Below are positions 51,514 to 60,531 of a DNA stretch of 64,000 bases, piece after piece (positions within the stretch are counted from its first letter, which is position 1; each line of letters opens with the position of its first letter). The notes under the pieces are model-generated. The model made no database searches. It was not told where the DNA came from and was given only the letters and a program-made list of their open reading frames with translations. A program made the position numbers and the translations under genes. The stretch covers positions 37,737-101,736 of the forward strand of contig NZ_JXXK01000013.1 of NCBI RefSeq assembly GCF_000949455.1, written 5' to 3'. Origin of the DNA: Ruthenibacterium lactatiformans (GTDB taxonomy: Bacteria; Bacillota; Clostridia; Oscillospirales; Ruminococcaceae).

Positions 51514-54500
51514 TCATTCGCCGCGAGCCGCCTCCAGCGGGACCGGTATTTCCCTCCCCAGGCTGAAGGAATAGATGGTGCACCGCTCCACGCGCACGCC
51601 CAAACGTTTTTCCACAGCTGCCCGGTACAGCAGAAGCTGCTTTGCATACGCCTGCAAAAGCTGCTCCGGCGTTTTGCCACGGTCCGTTTTATAATCCGCG
51701 ATCTCCGCCGTATCCCCATTCACCAGCACCGCGTCCGCAATGCCCTGCACCAGCACAGGCTGGTGCGCGAACGGTTCGGGCAGCGTATCGTCCACGAACT
51801 TCGCGGGCACCGCCGTAATAAAATCGTACTCGCGCAGCAGCTTCTTAGCCTCGCGCATGCGTGCCGCCAACGGGCTTTGCAGGAATGCGGCCATGCGCGG
51901 CAGCTCCAGCTGCCCTGCCAGCGCTGCGTCCAGCCAGCCGCCCTCCACAAGGCGCGCCACCTCGCCGGGCAGGTCGTTTGCCGCAGCGGCAAGGTCCGCG
52001 AACTGCAGCGCCGCATGCAGCGCCGTGCCGCGTTCCGCCGCTGTCAGCCCCTCTTTGTAAAGGAACGCCGGGCGCGCCAGAACCGGGGCCGCGCCCTCAT
52101 GGACAAGGCCTGAAACACTCAGCTTTGCGGGCAGCGTGCACAACGGCGCATTTTCATACCGTGCGCCGAAATTCTGCAAAAGCTGTTCCAGCAGCGCTGC
52201 GTCCGGCCGGGCTGTGCGCACAAAGGCAGACAGCTCATCCGCCGCCTGCCCGGCGGGCTGCGCGGGCACTACGCGCGCGCGCATATGCCCCCGCGCCGCA
52301 TAGACAGGCAGCAATGCGCCGCCCGCGTATTTGCGCAGCTCTTCGCAGTCCGGGTGCAGCAGCGCGGCCGTACACAGCCATTCGCTGAACGAAAGCGCCT
52401 GTGACAGCGTGTACGGCTCCGCTCCGCCCGTGCCCGCCAGCGTGGTTGCCAGCGCTGAAAGTGTTTTTTCCGGGTTTTGCAGCGGCGCCGTAACAATGAG
52501 CTTGTCCCGGGCGCGGGTGAGCGCTACATACAGGATGCGCATTTCTTCGCTGACGGCCTCGCTGCGCTGCGCCATACGCACCGCGCGGTGGGGCACAGTG
52601 GAATACAGCCCGCCGTCGCCGTCCGCACGCAGGTTCATGCCCAGCCCCAGCGACGGGTGGAACAGCACCGGGTTGGAGGTATCGCGCAGATTGAACCGCC
52701 GGGCTGTGTCCGCCAGGATGACCACCGGAAATTCCAGCCCCTTGGAGCGGTGGATGGTCATAATGGAAACCGCCCCCTCCGGCAGCACCGGCGTGCCGCC
52801 GCTTTGCACAGCGCCGCTTTCCACCGCGCTGTCCACCACCCGCAGGAACGCGGCCAACCCTCCCGCGCCGCCCCGGTCCACACCGGCGGCCCAGGCCGTA
52901 AACGCCCGCAGCGTCTCCCGCCGGGCGGGGCCGTTTTCCATCGCGCCCACAGCCGCGAAGTAATGCGTGCGGGCGAATATCTCGCCGCACAGCTCCTCCA
53001 CGGACGCGGTGGCGGCCAGCCGCCGCAGCGCCCGCAGCGTTTCCAGAAAAGCCTGTGCCTTTGGCTCTTCGCTTTTCAGCAGCGCCGCGTACAGGCTGCC
53101 GCGCGGGGCCAGCAGGCGCAGACGCGTCAAATCGTCCGGCGTGAATGAAAACATCACCGATACCAGCGCCGCGGCCAGATGTACGTCCTGTCCGGGGTTG
53201 TCGATGACCCGCAGCAGAGAAAGCACGGGAGAGACCTCCGTGGACGTAAGAGGGCTCTCGCCCGTGTCTGCAAAGGACGGAATGCCCCTCCGCGCGAACT
53301 CCGCCGCATAAAGGCCGAACCGCGCACGGCTGCGCAGCAGCACGCAGATATCACCGTAGCCGCACCGCCGCGTGCCGCCACCCTTTTCGCGCACGGCAAA
53401 GCCTTCCTTCACCAGGCGCTCCACCGCATCCGCCACCGCGCCCGCGTCTCCCATGGCGGTGTCGCCGCCGCTCATGTCCACAATATCCAGCTCCATGGGG
53501 CCGCCGTCGTATCCGTCGTCCGCGCCGCGCACCAGCATTTCGTCCCCGTTGTAGTCCACGTCGCCCACTGTGCGGCTCATCACACAGGCAAACACATCAT
53601 TGATCTGGTCGATGATATTGCCCGCGCTGCGGAAGTTGTGGCCCAGGGTGACAGTGGCCGGGTGAGGGCCGCCGGGCGTATAAGGCGCAAAACCGCCGCG
53701 CTTGCCGATGAATATCTCCGGGCTGGCCAGACGGAAGCGGTAAATGCTCTGCTTCACGTCGCCCACAAAAAACAGGTTGGAGCCGTCGTCGTTGGCGAGG
53801 CACTGATACAAAAGCGCCTGCAGGGCATTGGTATCCTGATATTCGTCCACAAGCACCGCGTCAAACCCGCGGGACACCGTGCGGGCCACAGCCGTTTTTT
53901 CGCCGTTTTCACCGCACAGCAGCTCCAGTGCCAAATGCTCAAAATCGCTGTACTCCAATGCCTTTTCCGCCAGCTTATCTTCGTACAGCCGCGCCCCGAA
54001 GGCCTTTGCTCCACGGGCCAGAGCCGCAGCCATAGGCGCAATGCGGGCACGGTCTTCTTCAAATTCGGCCTCCGTGCACAGGAACACATCTTTTTTCAAA
54101 CGCTCCGCAGCGTCCTTGGCGGCGGCGCGCAGCGCCTTCACCGCATTCATTCCCGGGCTTTGATATCCGCGCACAGCCTTGAACGCAGGCGGCTTGTATT
54201 CGGCTGTATAAACAGCCGCACTGTCCCACCGGCCCGCGCCGATGTATTCCAGCAGCGCCGCGAAAAACGCCGCGTCGCTGTCCAGCGCCGGTGCATAATT
54301 GGCAAGCTCCGGCTCCTGCGCGACGATGCCCTTCGCCGCATCCAGCAGGCGCAGTGCGCTGCGCGCGGCCCGCCCGGCGTTTTCCAGCAATGTACGGCCC
54401 CATGCCGTTTGGCCCAGCGGCTGTCCGCTTTCGTAGGCTGCGCAGATGCTTTGCAGCGCCGCTGCGGGATGGGGCAGCGTGCGGGAAAAATCATACAGCC

Positions 54501-55026
54501 CCAACACCGCGGCAGCGGCGCTGGCGTCGCTGCGGGCGCGGCCGTACAGTGAGGCAAACGCGCAGAAATCCGCGTCCTCATAAAGCTCCTCCAGCACGGC
54601 GGAAAGCGCGTTCTGGCGCAGCGTATAGGCCTTTGCGTCATCCGCCAGCTCAAAATCCGGCGGCAGGCCCAGCTCCGCGAAATAGCGCTTGAGCAGCTGC
54701 ATACAGAATGCGTCGATGGTACAAATGTTGGCGCGCCCCAGCAGCAGCCGCTGACGGCGCAGGTACGCACTCTCGGGGTGCGCGGCCGCCTCGGCCGCAA
54801 GCCGTACCGCGATGCGCCCGCGCAGCTCTTCGGCCGCAGCGCGGGTGAAGGTGACGATCAGCAGCCTGTCGGCCGCGACCGGATGTGCCGCATCGGTGAT
54901 CAGCCGCACCGCGCGCTCCACCAGCACCGCTGTTTTGCCGCTGCCTGCCGCCGCCGAGACCAGAAGCGTACCGCCCCGGTCCTCGATGGCGGCGCGCTGG
55001 GCCGGCGTCCATTTCGGCGCGCTCAT
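51514..55026 (-). CDS. addA: Helicase-nuclease subunit AddA
   Basis: A 1170-residue UvrD-type helicase with a C-terminal RecB-family nuclease; it works with AddB on double-strand breaks. Seen: WTPAQRAAIE (Q motif), SAAAGSGKT at residues 24-32, IVTFTRAAAEEL, LVDEYQDTN (Walker B, about 395), GDVKQSIYRFR, IHRSKGLEFPVV, ILYVALTRARDKL and the nuclease core EIADYKTDRG near 1105. The ATG at 55026 follows GGGGGAGGGAAATAT and overlaps the addB stop (ATGA). Length is normal (about 1170-1240). Confidence 0.96.
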   Translation of the reverse strand: MSAPKWTPAQRAAIEDRGGTLLVSAAAGSGKTAVLVERAVRLITDAAHPVAADRLLIVTFTRAAAEELRGRIAVRLAAEAAAHPESAYLRRQRLLLGRANICTIDAFCMQLLKRYFAELGLPPDFELADDAKAYTLRQNALSAVLEELYEDADFCAFASLYGRARSDASAAAAVLGLYDFSRTLPHPAAALQSICAAYESGQPLGQTAWGRTLLENAGRAARSALRLLDAAKGIVAQEPELANYAPALDSDAAFFAALLEYIGAGRWDSAAVYTAEYKPPAFKAVRGYQSPGMNAVKALRAAAKDAAERLKKDVFLCTEAEFEEDRARIAPMAAALARGAKAFGARLYEDKLAEKALEYSDFEHLALELLCGENGEKTAVARTVSRGFDAVLVDEYQDTNALQALLYQCLANDDGSNLFFVGDVKQSIYRFRLASPEIFIGKRGGFAPYTPGGPHPATVTLGHNFRSAGNIIDQINDVFACVMSRTVGDVDYNGDEMLVRGADDGYDGGPMELDIVDMSGGDTAMGDAGAVADAVERLVKEGFAVREKGGGTRRCGYGDICVLLRSRARFGLYAAEFARRGIPSFADTGESPLTSTEVSPVLSLLRVIDNPGQDVHLAAALVSVMFSFTPDDLTRLRLLAPRGSLYAALLKSEEPKAQAFLETLRALRRLAATASVEELCGEIFARTHYFAAVGAMENGPARRETLRAFTAWAAGVDRGGAGGLAAFLRVVDSAVESGAVQSGGTPVLPEGAVSIMTIHRSKGLEFPVVILADTARRFNLRDTSNPVLFHPSLGLGMNLRADGDGGLYSTVPHRAVRMAQRSEAVSEEMRILYVALTRARDKLIVTAPLQNPEKTLSALATTLAGTGGAEPYTLSQALSFSEWLCTAALLHPDCEELRKYAGGALLPVYAARGHMRARVVPAQPAGQAADELSAFVRTARPDAALLEQLLQNFGARYENAPLCTLPAKLSVSGLVHEGAAPVLARPAFLYKEGLTAAERGTALHAALQFADLAAAANDLPGEVARLVEGGWLDAALAGQLELPRMAAFLQSPLAARMREAKKLLREYDFITAVPAKFVDDTLPEPFAHQPVLVQGIADAVLVNGDTAEIADYKTDRGKTPEQLLQAYAKQLLLYRAAVEKRLGVRVERCTIYSFSLGREIPVPLEAARGE

Positions 55027-58000
55027 ATATTTCCCTCCCCCTGTGCTTTGCACGCGTCCGCACGCGTTTCAAACACATCCTTCGGCGCCTGCACGCTTGT
55101 TTCGCCCCGCCCGTCCTCGTGCAGGCAGACGGGACGGTAATCGCATACGTCGCAGGGACAGTGGGCCGCCGTGCGAAGGGGCACCGCGTCTATTTCACCC
55201 GCGTACAGGCCCCGGGCCATCTCCACCACCAGCGCGTCCAGATGCTTTTCAATATTGCCCAGCTTTTCCAGGCTTGCCAGCTTGGCGCTGGCGCGGGGCG
55301 CGCCGTCCTTTCCAAAGGCGAACGGTACGAACATGCCCGTGGCGTCCCGGTCCATGCCGCGCACCACCAGTTCGTCGTTGAGCACCAGCCCGTCCACCTT
55401 GTACACCGGGGCCGCCGCTGCCTCGGCACGGGAGCCGGTTTTCAGCACAGGGTCTCCGGCCAGATACAGCACGCCCGCGGCCACGGGGTTTTTGTATACC
55501 TGCGCCGCGTTGCTGCGCAGCGTGAACAGATACAGCAGCATCTGCGTGTTCAGGCCGCAATACACCTCGTCCAGATTAAATGCTTTGTTTCCCGTTTTGT
55601 AATCCACCACGCGCAGATAGGTCCTGCCCTCCCGCTCCATTACGTCCACACGGTCTATCTTGCCCTGCACCTGCACGGTACGGCCGTCCGGCGTGCGCAG
55701 CGTCAGCGGGGGAACCGCGCCCTCCCCTGTTCCGATCTCCTGCTCAAAGGCGGCCGGATGGAACAGGCTTTGGGCCTGCTCCGCCTGAAGATACGCCAAC
55801 AAACGCGTTACGCCGCGCTTCAGCCGTTCCACCAGGTAGGCAAAGCGCCGCCCTGCGGCGGGCATGTTTTCGGCCACGTATTGGTCGGCCACCTCGCCGG
55901 CCAGCCGGGCCAGCTCCTCCGGCGCAAGACGCGGGAACTCCGCGCCCGCGCGGCGCATCACGTGCTCCAGGATATAATGCACCAGGCTGCCGCTCTCCAG
56001 CGGAGAAAGCTCCGCGCGTCTGCGCGGACGAATGCGCAGGACATACTGCAGAAAGTAAGAAAACCGGCAGCGGTAATATTGTTCCACACGCGTGGGTGAA
56101 AGCGTGAGCCTGTCGCCCAAAAGTGCCCCCAGAGGGCGCGTCTCCCGCGCGAAAAAGTGCGCGGGCCGTGCGGCGCGCTCCATGGCGACCAAGCTCTCCG
56201 CCATCGTGTCCTGGCGGCGCAGAGCGGCCTCCAGCGCCGCGGTCTGAGGCGTATCCTCCCGGTAGGCAGCTCCCAACAAGTCCAGCGCGGCGGCCGGTGT
56301 GGGTGCGCGCTGGGCTTCGTCCAGCACGTCTGCCGGAGGAGCCAGTGCCTCCACCAGCGGCTCCATCGCCGCGCTCAACGGCGCGCCGCCCGCCTCGGGA
56401 GGGACAAAGCTGACATACAGCGCCTGCGCCGGCGCCGTCAAAGCGCGGTAAAAGAACATCTGTTCCAGCAGCGTGCGGTTTTCATAGCTGCCGGGCATCT
56501 CCACGCCGCCCTGCACCAGCAGATCCCTGTCCGCGTGGGAGAGCAGGCCGCTCGCGCCCAGCAGCTTTGGAAACTTGCCCTCGCTCACCCCCAGCACAAA
56601 GCATACGTCCGGGCTGTCCAGACGCATGCGGTCCGCAGTGGTCACGATGACCGCGTCCTGCGTTTCGGGAACATGGCCCAGGTCCGCTTCGTGCAGCAGC
56701 AGCGCGAACAGCTCGGCGTATTCCGCTGCCGTCACCTCGTCCCCGCCCAAAAGCTGCTCCATCTGGCCCAGCAGATCCATCATGTTTTCCCAAGTGGCGT
56801 ACAGTGCGCGGGCGCGCAGCGGGTCGCCCGCCTGCTCAAACGCGGCGGCCGCCTGTGCGGTGTGCTCCGCGCCGCTGAAAGCATCCAGCAGCAGATACAG
56901 CTGCTTGGAGATGCCCGCTGCCGTCTGTCCCCGCGCCGCGTCCAGAAAGCGTTCCACACGGGGCACAACTTCCGCGCGCAGAGCCTCCGCCCGGGCCAGA
57001 GCCGCCCTGTCCTCATCCGTCATCTGCGCGCCGAAGCCCGCCGGATTCTTTTCAAAAGGGGCGCGCCAGTCGGCCGCTTTCAGCTGCCAGGTGTAAGCGT
57101 AATTTTCCAAAACCGCGATTTCCTCAGGCGCAAACCCGCACAAGTCGGTTTTGAGCAGGCGCAGGAGCGCCTCGGTGGAAAGCCCTTTCGACAGCAGCGA
57201 CAGCGCCGCCGTAAAAAAAGCGGCCGGCGCAGTGTGCTCGGGGCTGGTGGTCTCGTCTGTGAAATAGGGGATGCCTGCCAGAGCAAATTCATATTGCAGG
57301 GGCGCGGCGTATGCGTCCATCTCGCGGCAGATGACCGCAACGCCGCCGTAGCGCAGCCCCCGTTCGCGCACAAGCGCGGCGATGCGGCAGGCTACGGCCT
57401 TGCACTCGGCGTAAACACCTGCGGCAGGCGTGACAAAAAAGCCCGCGTGCTCCGGCGCTTCCGGCGCGCCGAAAGCCAGGCATTGGTTGACCGCCGCAAG
57501 GCCCGGGGCGTTCTTGTGGCGAAAATCCTCCTGCATCACATGCGGCGCGGCGATCTCCACGCTCTGCTTGCCTGCAATGCGCCGTAGATTCTGCGCCGTT
57601 TTTTTCACCGGACTGAACAAGCCAAGGCCCGCTTCGTTGTCCGAAAGGCCGTCGCAGCACAGCGTGACAGTGCATTCCTCAGCCTCCACCAGCTTTTCCA
57701 GCATGCGGTATTCCGGTGCAGTAAAGCCGTCGAAATTGTCGATAAAAACGGCTTTGTCCGCCAAAAACGCCGGGTCCAGCCGGAGCGCGGCGGCGGAAAT
57801 ACGGTCCGCCGGGTCCATGGCGGAGCCGGCGATCAACGCCTCATAGGCGGCGAAAATCAATCCCAGCTCGTGCAGCTTGCCGCCGTCCTCGCCCGCGGTG
57901 CGGGCCACGTCCAGCAGCGTCTCGGGGCTTGCGCCCGCCGTTTTCAGCTCTTTGATGGCGTCCGCGCACATGCTGCAAAAGCCCGTGCTGCGCCGGTGAC

Positions 58001-58322
58001 GGCGGTAGGCCTGCAGCTCGTCGCCCAGCGTATCCATAGCACGGCGCACTGCAACGGCCCGGGCCGCGTCCGTCAGCGTTTTCACCGCTGCGCCGCCAAA
58101 GGTCTTGAGCACCAGCTCAGCAAAGCTGGTAAAGCTGTATACCTCCGCACAGGCGCTGAACGCATCGCCCAAAGAGCGGTACACCATCGTCTCGGCAGAG
58201 GAAGAAAACTGTTCCGGCACCAGCAGGATGCTGCGCCGCCGCGCGGCGGCGCGCACCTTCATCTCGGCCAGCACACGGCCTGTTTTGCCCGTGCCTGAAA
58301 TACCCAATATCAGCCGCAGCAC
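55023..58322 (-). CDS. addB: Helicase-nuclease subunit AddB
   Basis: A 1099-residue partner of AddA with an inactivated helicase that scans for Chi, and an active nuclease. LRLILGISGTGKT (Walker A, residues 7-14), VLGVSEGKFPKLLG, and the nuclease segment LRVVDYKTGNKAFNLDE are seen. The four cysteines of the 4Fe-4S clasp are present: one in YRCRFSYFLQY and three in CPCDVCDYRPVC. The start is GTG at 58322, with AAGGGGGTGGAGCTTT in front; longer frames to 58481 lack homology there. First gene of the addBA operon. Confidence 0.95.
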   Translation of the reverse strand: MLRLILGISGTGKTGRVLAEMKVRAAARRRSILLVPEQFSSSAETMVYRSLGDAFSACAEVYSFTSFAELVLKTFGGAAVKTLTDAARAVAVRRAMDTLGDELQAYRRHRRSTGFCSMCADAIKELKTAGASPETLLDVARTAGEDGGKLHELGLIFAAYEALIAGSAMDPADRISAAALRLDPAFLADKAVFIDNFDGFTAPEYRMLEKLVEAEECTVTLCCDGLSDNEAGLGLFSPVKKTAQNLRRIAGKQSVEIAAPHVMQEDFRHKNAPGLAAVNQCLAFGAPEAPEHAGFFVTPAAGVYAECKAVACRIAALVRERGLRYGGVAVICREMDAYAAPLQYEFALAGIPYFTDETTSPEHTAPAAFFTAALSLLSKGLSTEALLRLLKTDLCGFAPEEIAVLENYAYTWQLKAADWRAPFEKNPAGFGAQMTDEDRAALARAEALRAEVVPRVERFLDAARGQTAAGISKQLYLLLDAFSGAEHTAQAAAAFEQAGDPLRARALYATWENMMDLLGQMEQLLGGDEVTAAEYAELFALLLHEADLGHVPETQDAVIVTTADRMRLDSPDVCFVLGVSEGKFPKLLGASGLLSHADRDLLVQGGVEMPGSYENRTLLEQMFFYRALTAPAQALYVSFVPPEAGGAPLSAAMEPLVEALAPPADVLDEAQRAPTPAAALDLLGAAYREDTPQTAALEAALRRQDTMAESLVAMERAARPAHFFARETRPLGALLGDRLTLSPTRVEQYYRCRFSYFLQYVLRIRPRRRAELSPLESGSLVHYILEHVMRRAGAEFPRLAPEELARLAGEVADQYVAENMPAAGRRFAYLVERLKRGVTRLLAYLQAEQAQSLFHPAAFEQEIGTGEGAVPPLTLRTPDGRTVQVQGKIDRVDVMEREGRTYLRVVDYKTGNKAFNLDEVYCGLNTQMLLYLFTLRSNAAQVYKNPVAAGVLYLAGDPVLKTGSRAEAAAAPVYKVDGLVLNDELVVRGMDRDATGMFVPFAFGKDGAPRASAKLASLEKLGNIEKHLDALVVEMARGLYAGEIDAVPLRTAAHCPCDVCDYRPVCLHEDGRGETSVQAPKDVFETRADACKAQGEGNI

Positions 58323-58457
58323 AAAGCTCCACCCCCTTCTGCAGCAAGCGCTGCCATTGTTTGCTAATCCACAATAAAAAATAGTTACAGGCCATTTTTG
58401 GGGCCGTCTCCCGCCCCCGGAGCCATCCACACAAAACAGCCTTCGGCAGTCTTTTAT

Positions 58458-58486
58458 AGTATACCGCATTTGGCCGGCCAAAAAAA
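58458..58486 (-). promoter_or_regulatory. Candidate addBA promoter region with palindrome
   Basis: A TATACT on the minus strand (58458-58463) could be the -10; the -35 would be an all-T hexamer, which is poor. The spacer holds the perfect 14-base palindrome TTTGGCCGGCCAAA (58469-58482). Confidence 0.3.
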
Positions 58487-58514
58487 GGGCATGCAGGCAT
58501 TTGGCGGAATGGTA

Positions 58515-58549
58515 CAGAAAAGCGGCGGCAGGAAAAATCCTGCCGCCGC
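58515..58549 (-). terminator. Terminator of the rubrerythrin gene
   Basis: GCGGCGGCAGGA (58522-58533) pairs with TCCTGCCGCCGC (58538-58549); on the minus strand it runs into TTTTC. Confidence 0.82.
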
Positions 58550-58586
58550 CTGCGGGATATGTGGGCTTTTGAAGCCGCTGTAAGGC

Positions 58587-59126
58587 TTAGTAGTTCTCAG
58601 CCTTGAGCTGGAAATATGCCTTCGGATGCGCGCAGACGGGGCACACCTCGGGAGCATTCTTGCCGATGACGATATGGCCGCAGTTGGAGCACTGCCAGAC
58701 CATGTCGCCGTCGCGGGAGAACACAAGGCCGCCCTCAACATTCGCCAGCAGCTTGCGGTAGCGGTTTTCGTGCTCACGCTCGATCTTTCCCACTTCTTCA
58801 AACAGGAAAGCCAGGTGGTCAAAGCCCTCTTCCTTGGCGTCCTTCGCCATCTGGGCATACATATCGGTCCACTCGTAATTCTCGCCCTCGGCGGCGTCCA
58901 GCAGGTTGTCGGCCGTGCCGGGAATGGCGTCGCCGTGCAGCGCCTTGAACCACAGCTCGGCGTGCTCCTTCTCATTGGCAGCGGTCTCTTCAAAGATCTT
59001 TGCAATCTGAACATAACCGTCTTTGCGCGCTTTGGATGCATAGAACGTGTACTTGTTGCGGGCCTGGCTCTCACCGGCAAACGCGGTCCACAGATTTTTT
59101 TCGGTTTTTGTTCCTTTCAGTTCCAT
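58587..59126 (-). CDS. rbr: Rubrerythrin
   Basis: A 179-residue non-haem di-iron peroxidase that protects anaerobes from hydrogen peroxide. The four-helix part has LWTAFAGESQARNKYTFYA, ANEKEHAELW and EEVGKIEREHENRY (two E-x-x-H motifs), and the C-terminal rubredoxin domain has CSNCGHIVIG and CPVCAHPKAYF. Normal length is about 180-195. The ATG at 59126 follows AGAAGGAGCGTAATAAG. It lies 76 bases after the PerR-like gene and shares its promoter. Confidence 0.97.
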   Translation of the reverse strand: MELKGTKTEKNLWTAFAGESQARNKYTFYASKARKDGYVQIAKIFEETAANEKEHAELWFKALHGDAIPGTADNLLDAAEGENYEWTDMYAQMAKDAKEEGFDHLAFLFEEVGKIEREHENRYRKLLANVEGGLVFSRDGDMVWQCSNCGHIVIGKNAPEVCPVCAHPKAYFQLKAENY

Positions 59127-59202
59127 CTTATTACGCTCCTTCTTCTATCATGTGATTTTTATGTACAGCCGCAGCGCGGCTTCCGGCAAAATCAGCGCGG
59201 AC

Positions 59203-59595
59203 TTACGCCTTGCCCGCTTTGGCACACTCCGGGCACAAGCCGCGGAACACAATGTCGTGAGAAACACCGGAGTACCCGGTCTGGCGTGCCACGGCCTCGT
59301 CCAGCGCAGCGCTCCCGGACGCGGGTGCGTCTGCGAAACAGCCGCACCGGGTGCATATGATGTGATGGTGTTCCAAAAGCATATGGTCGAACCGGTCTGC
59401 GCCGCCGGGCATCTTGATATGCCGCAGCAGGCCATCCTCAGACAGGCTGCCGAGGTTGCGGTATACCGTCGCCTTGCTTACCGTGGGATGGCTGCGCGCC
59501 ACTTCGGCATAGACCTCCTCCGCTGTGGGATGGTTGGCAAGACGAAACACGGCGTCCAGCACAAGCTGCTTCTGGATGGTGTTGCGTTTTTCCAT
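59203..59595 (-). CDS. perR: Fur-family regulator, PerR-like
   Basis: A 130-residue metal-dependent repressor. ANHPTAEEVYAEVARSHPTVSKATVYRNLGSLSEDGLL (core: PTVSKATVYRNLGSLSEDG) is the winged helix; FDHMLLEHHHIICTRCG gives the metal-binding histidines and first CxxC, and LCPECAK the second CxxC for the structural zinc. Co-transcription with rubrerythrin and the sensing-site layout suggest PerR (peroxide) over Fur (iron). The ATG at 59595 follows AGTAAGGAGCCCATT; a longer frame to 59625 lacks a ribosome binding site. Confidence 0.88.
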   Translation of the reverse strand: MEKRNTIQKQLVLDAVFRLANHPTAEEVYAEVARSHPTVSKATVYRNLGSLSEDGLLRHIKMPGGADRFDHMLLEHHHIICTRCGCFADAPASGSAALDEAVARQTGYSGVSHDIVFRGLCPECAKAGKA

Positions 59596-59650
59596 AATGG
59601 GCTCCTTACTTACTCCCTCGTTCAAGGGAAGGATATGGTTCTTTATTGAT

Positions 59651-59679
59651 ATTTTATACTATTTAGCATAAAATGTCAA
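59651..59679 (-). promoter_or_regulatory. perR-rbr promoter with PerR/Fur-type box
   Basis: Minus-strand TTGACA (59674-59679), 17 bases, TAAAAT (59651-59656). The palindrome ATTTTATACTA-TT-TAGCATAAAAT (59651-59674, one mismatch) spans the spacer and both box edges, so a bound repressor would block polymerase. Autoregulation by the PerR-like protein is likely. Confidence 0.8.
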
Positions 59680-59713
59680 GCAAAACTGCAAATTTATTTT
59701 CCGCGCCCGCTTC

Positions 59714-60042
59714 TCATCCGGCACGCACAGGCGCACGGAAGTAATCCACCTGGAACGTCACGCAGAAGCCCAGCTTTTGGTAGATATGATAAGCGGGTGC
59801 GTTGCCGGAATCCACGTCCAGCACTACGCCGTCCCGCATGGCCCGGGCCTCCGCCAGCGCAAGGAGCATCAGCTCCTGCCCCAGCCCCTGGCCGCGCCGT
59901 CCGGGCGAAATGCCTACACCATACAAAAACGCCCGGCCGGGATGCTCCCCCAGGTTGATGTGAAACATGCCCACGGGCGCGCCGTCCAGCATGGCCAGAT
60001 AAGCCGCGCGCTCCGGGTTTTCCACCGATGCCGCCACTGTTG
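59714..60042 (-). pseudogene. GNAT acetyltransferase gene, 5' part lost at the element boundary
   Basis: About 108 codons of a GNAT enzyme remain. The acetyl-CoA loop GRRGQGLGQELM, LDVDSGNAPAYHIYQKLGF and the last strand are intact, but the N-terminal strand and two helices (about 45 residues or more) are missing. An in-frame TGA sits just upstream of the only possible start (GTG 60037), which has no ribosome binding site. The homology ends where AT-rich tandem repeats begin at about 60043, consistent with loss of the 5' end by integration or deletion. The missing part may lie beyond the window. Confidence 0.75.
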
Positions 60043-60086
60043 CTTTTCAAAAAGAATGAGAAAACTTTTCAGAAAGAATGAGAAAA
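60043..60086. repeat. Two 22-bp tandem direct repeats at the element edge
   Basis: CTTTTCA-A/G-AAAGAATGAGAAAA occurs at 60043-60064 and 60065-60086 with one difference. Each unit has CTTTTC and, across the junction, GAAAAC or GAAAAG as inverted ends. Candidate attachment core or integrase arm sites. The palindrome GTTGCAATTTTGCAAC follows at 60091-60106. Confidence 0.6.
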
Positions 60087-60120
60087 GCGTGTTGCAATTT
60101 TGCAACAAAAGTTCAAAAAC

Positions 60121-60167
60121 AAAAAGGGCGTTTACAAAGGTTTTAATGCCTTGTAAACGCCCTTTTT
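60121..60167. terminator. Terminator after the XRE gene
   Basis: GGGCGTTTACAA pairs with TTGTAAACGCCC (60126-60162), flanked by AAAAA and TTTTT, so it works in both directions. It isolates the element from the host gene. Confidence 0.85.
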
Positions 60168-60172
60168 AATGC

Positions 60173-60445
60173 CTAAAAATTAGGCTTTTTGTGCCTGTTG
60201 CCGTGCTCTTCGACAATCAGGTCTGCACCCGTTTTGCGCTGTGGATTTGGGACATACTCTAAAACATCCGAAACGCTACACTCGAGCACCTCACAAATAC
60301 GGTCAAGATGCTCCAAGTTCACCCGGTCCGTTAGTTCATTATAAAGTTCATTGATTGTGGCTCTTCGTATGCCCGTCTTTCTAGCAAGATCCGCTTGTGT
60401 CCACCGACGCTCACCGAGCAATTTTGACAGATGGTTTTTGATCAT
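60173..60445 (-). CDS. XRE-family regulator of the element
   Basis: A 90-residue Cro/C1-type DNA-binding protein. LGERRWTQADLARKTGIRRATINELYNEL is the helix-turn-helix (core: TQADLARKTGIRRATINELY), followed by DRICEVLECSVSDVLEYVP. It resembles small YozG-like regulators found in integrative elements. The ATG at 60445 has GGGGCGATCAG ahead, a weak site. A 16-base perfect palindrome lies 11 bases upstream and is a likely operator. Confidence 0.88.
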   Translation of the reverse strand: MIKNHLSKLLGERRWTQADLARKTGIRRATINELYNELTDRVNLEHLDRICEVLECSVSDVLEYVPNPQRKTGADLIVEEHGNRHKKPNF

Positions 60446-60456
60446 CTGATCGCCCC

Positions 60457-60519
60457 GCGTATTATAATACGCGATTTCGTTCTTATTATCCGATATACGG
60501 TCTAAAAGTACGAATATCG
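60457..60519 (-). promoter_or_regulatory. Palindromic operator region of the XRE gene
   Basis: GCGTATTATAATACGC (60457-60472) is a perfect 16-base palindrome with a TATAAT on both strands. A second inverted pair, CGATAT (60491-60496) and ATATCG (60514-60519), lies 19 bases further. Both are between the XRE gene and the methylase end. Confidence 0.6.
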
Positions 60520-60531
60520 TACAAGGCGATG

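Noticed and set aside
51514..58322. Novel defence system around the large helicase-nuclease genes
   Set aside because: Motifs, order and the iron-sulfur cysteines identify ordinary AddA and AddB repair proteins.
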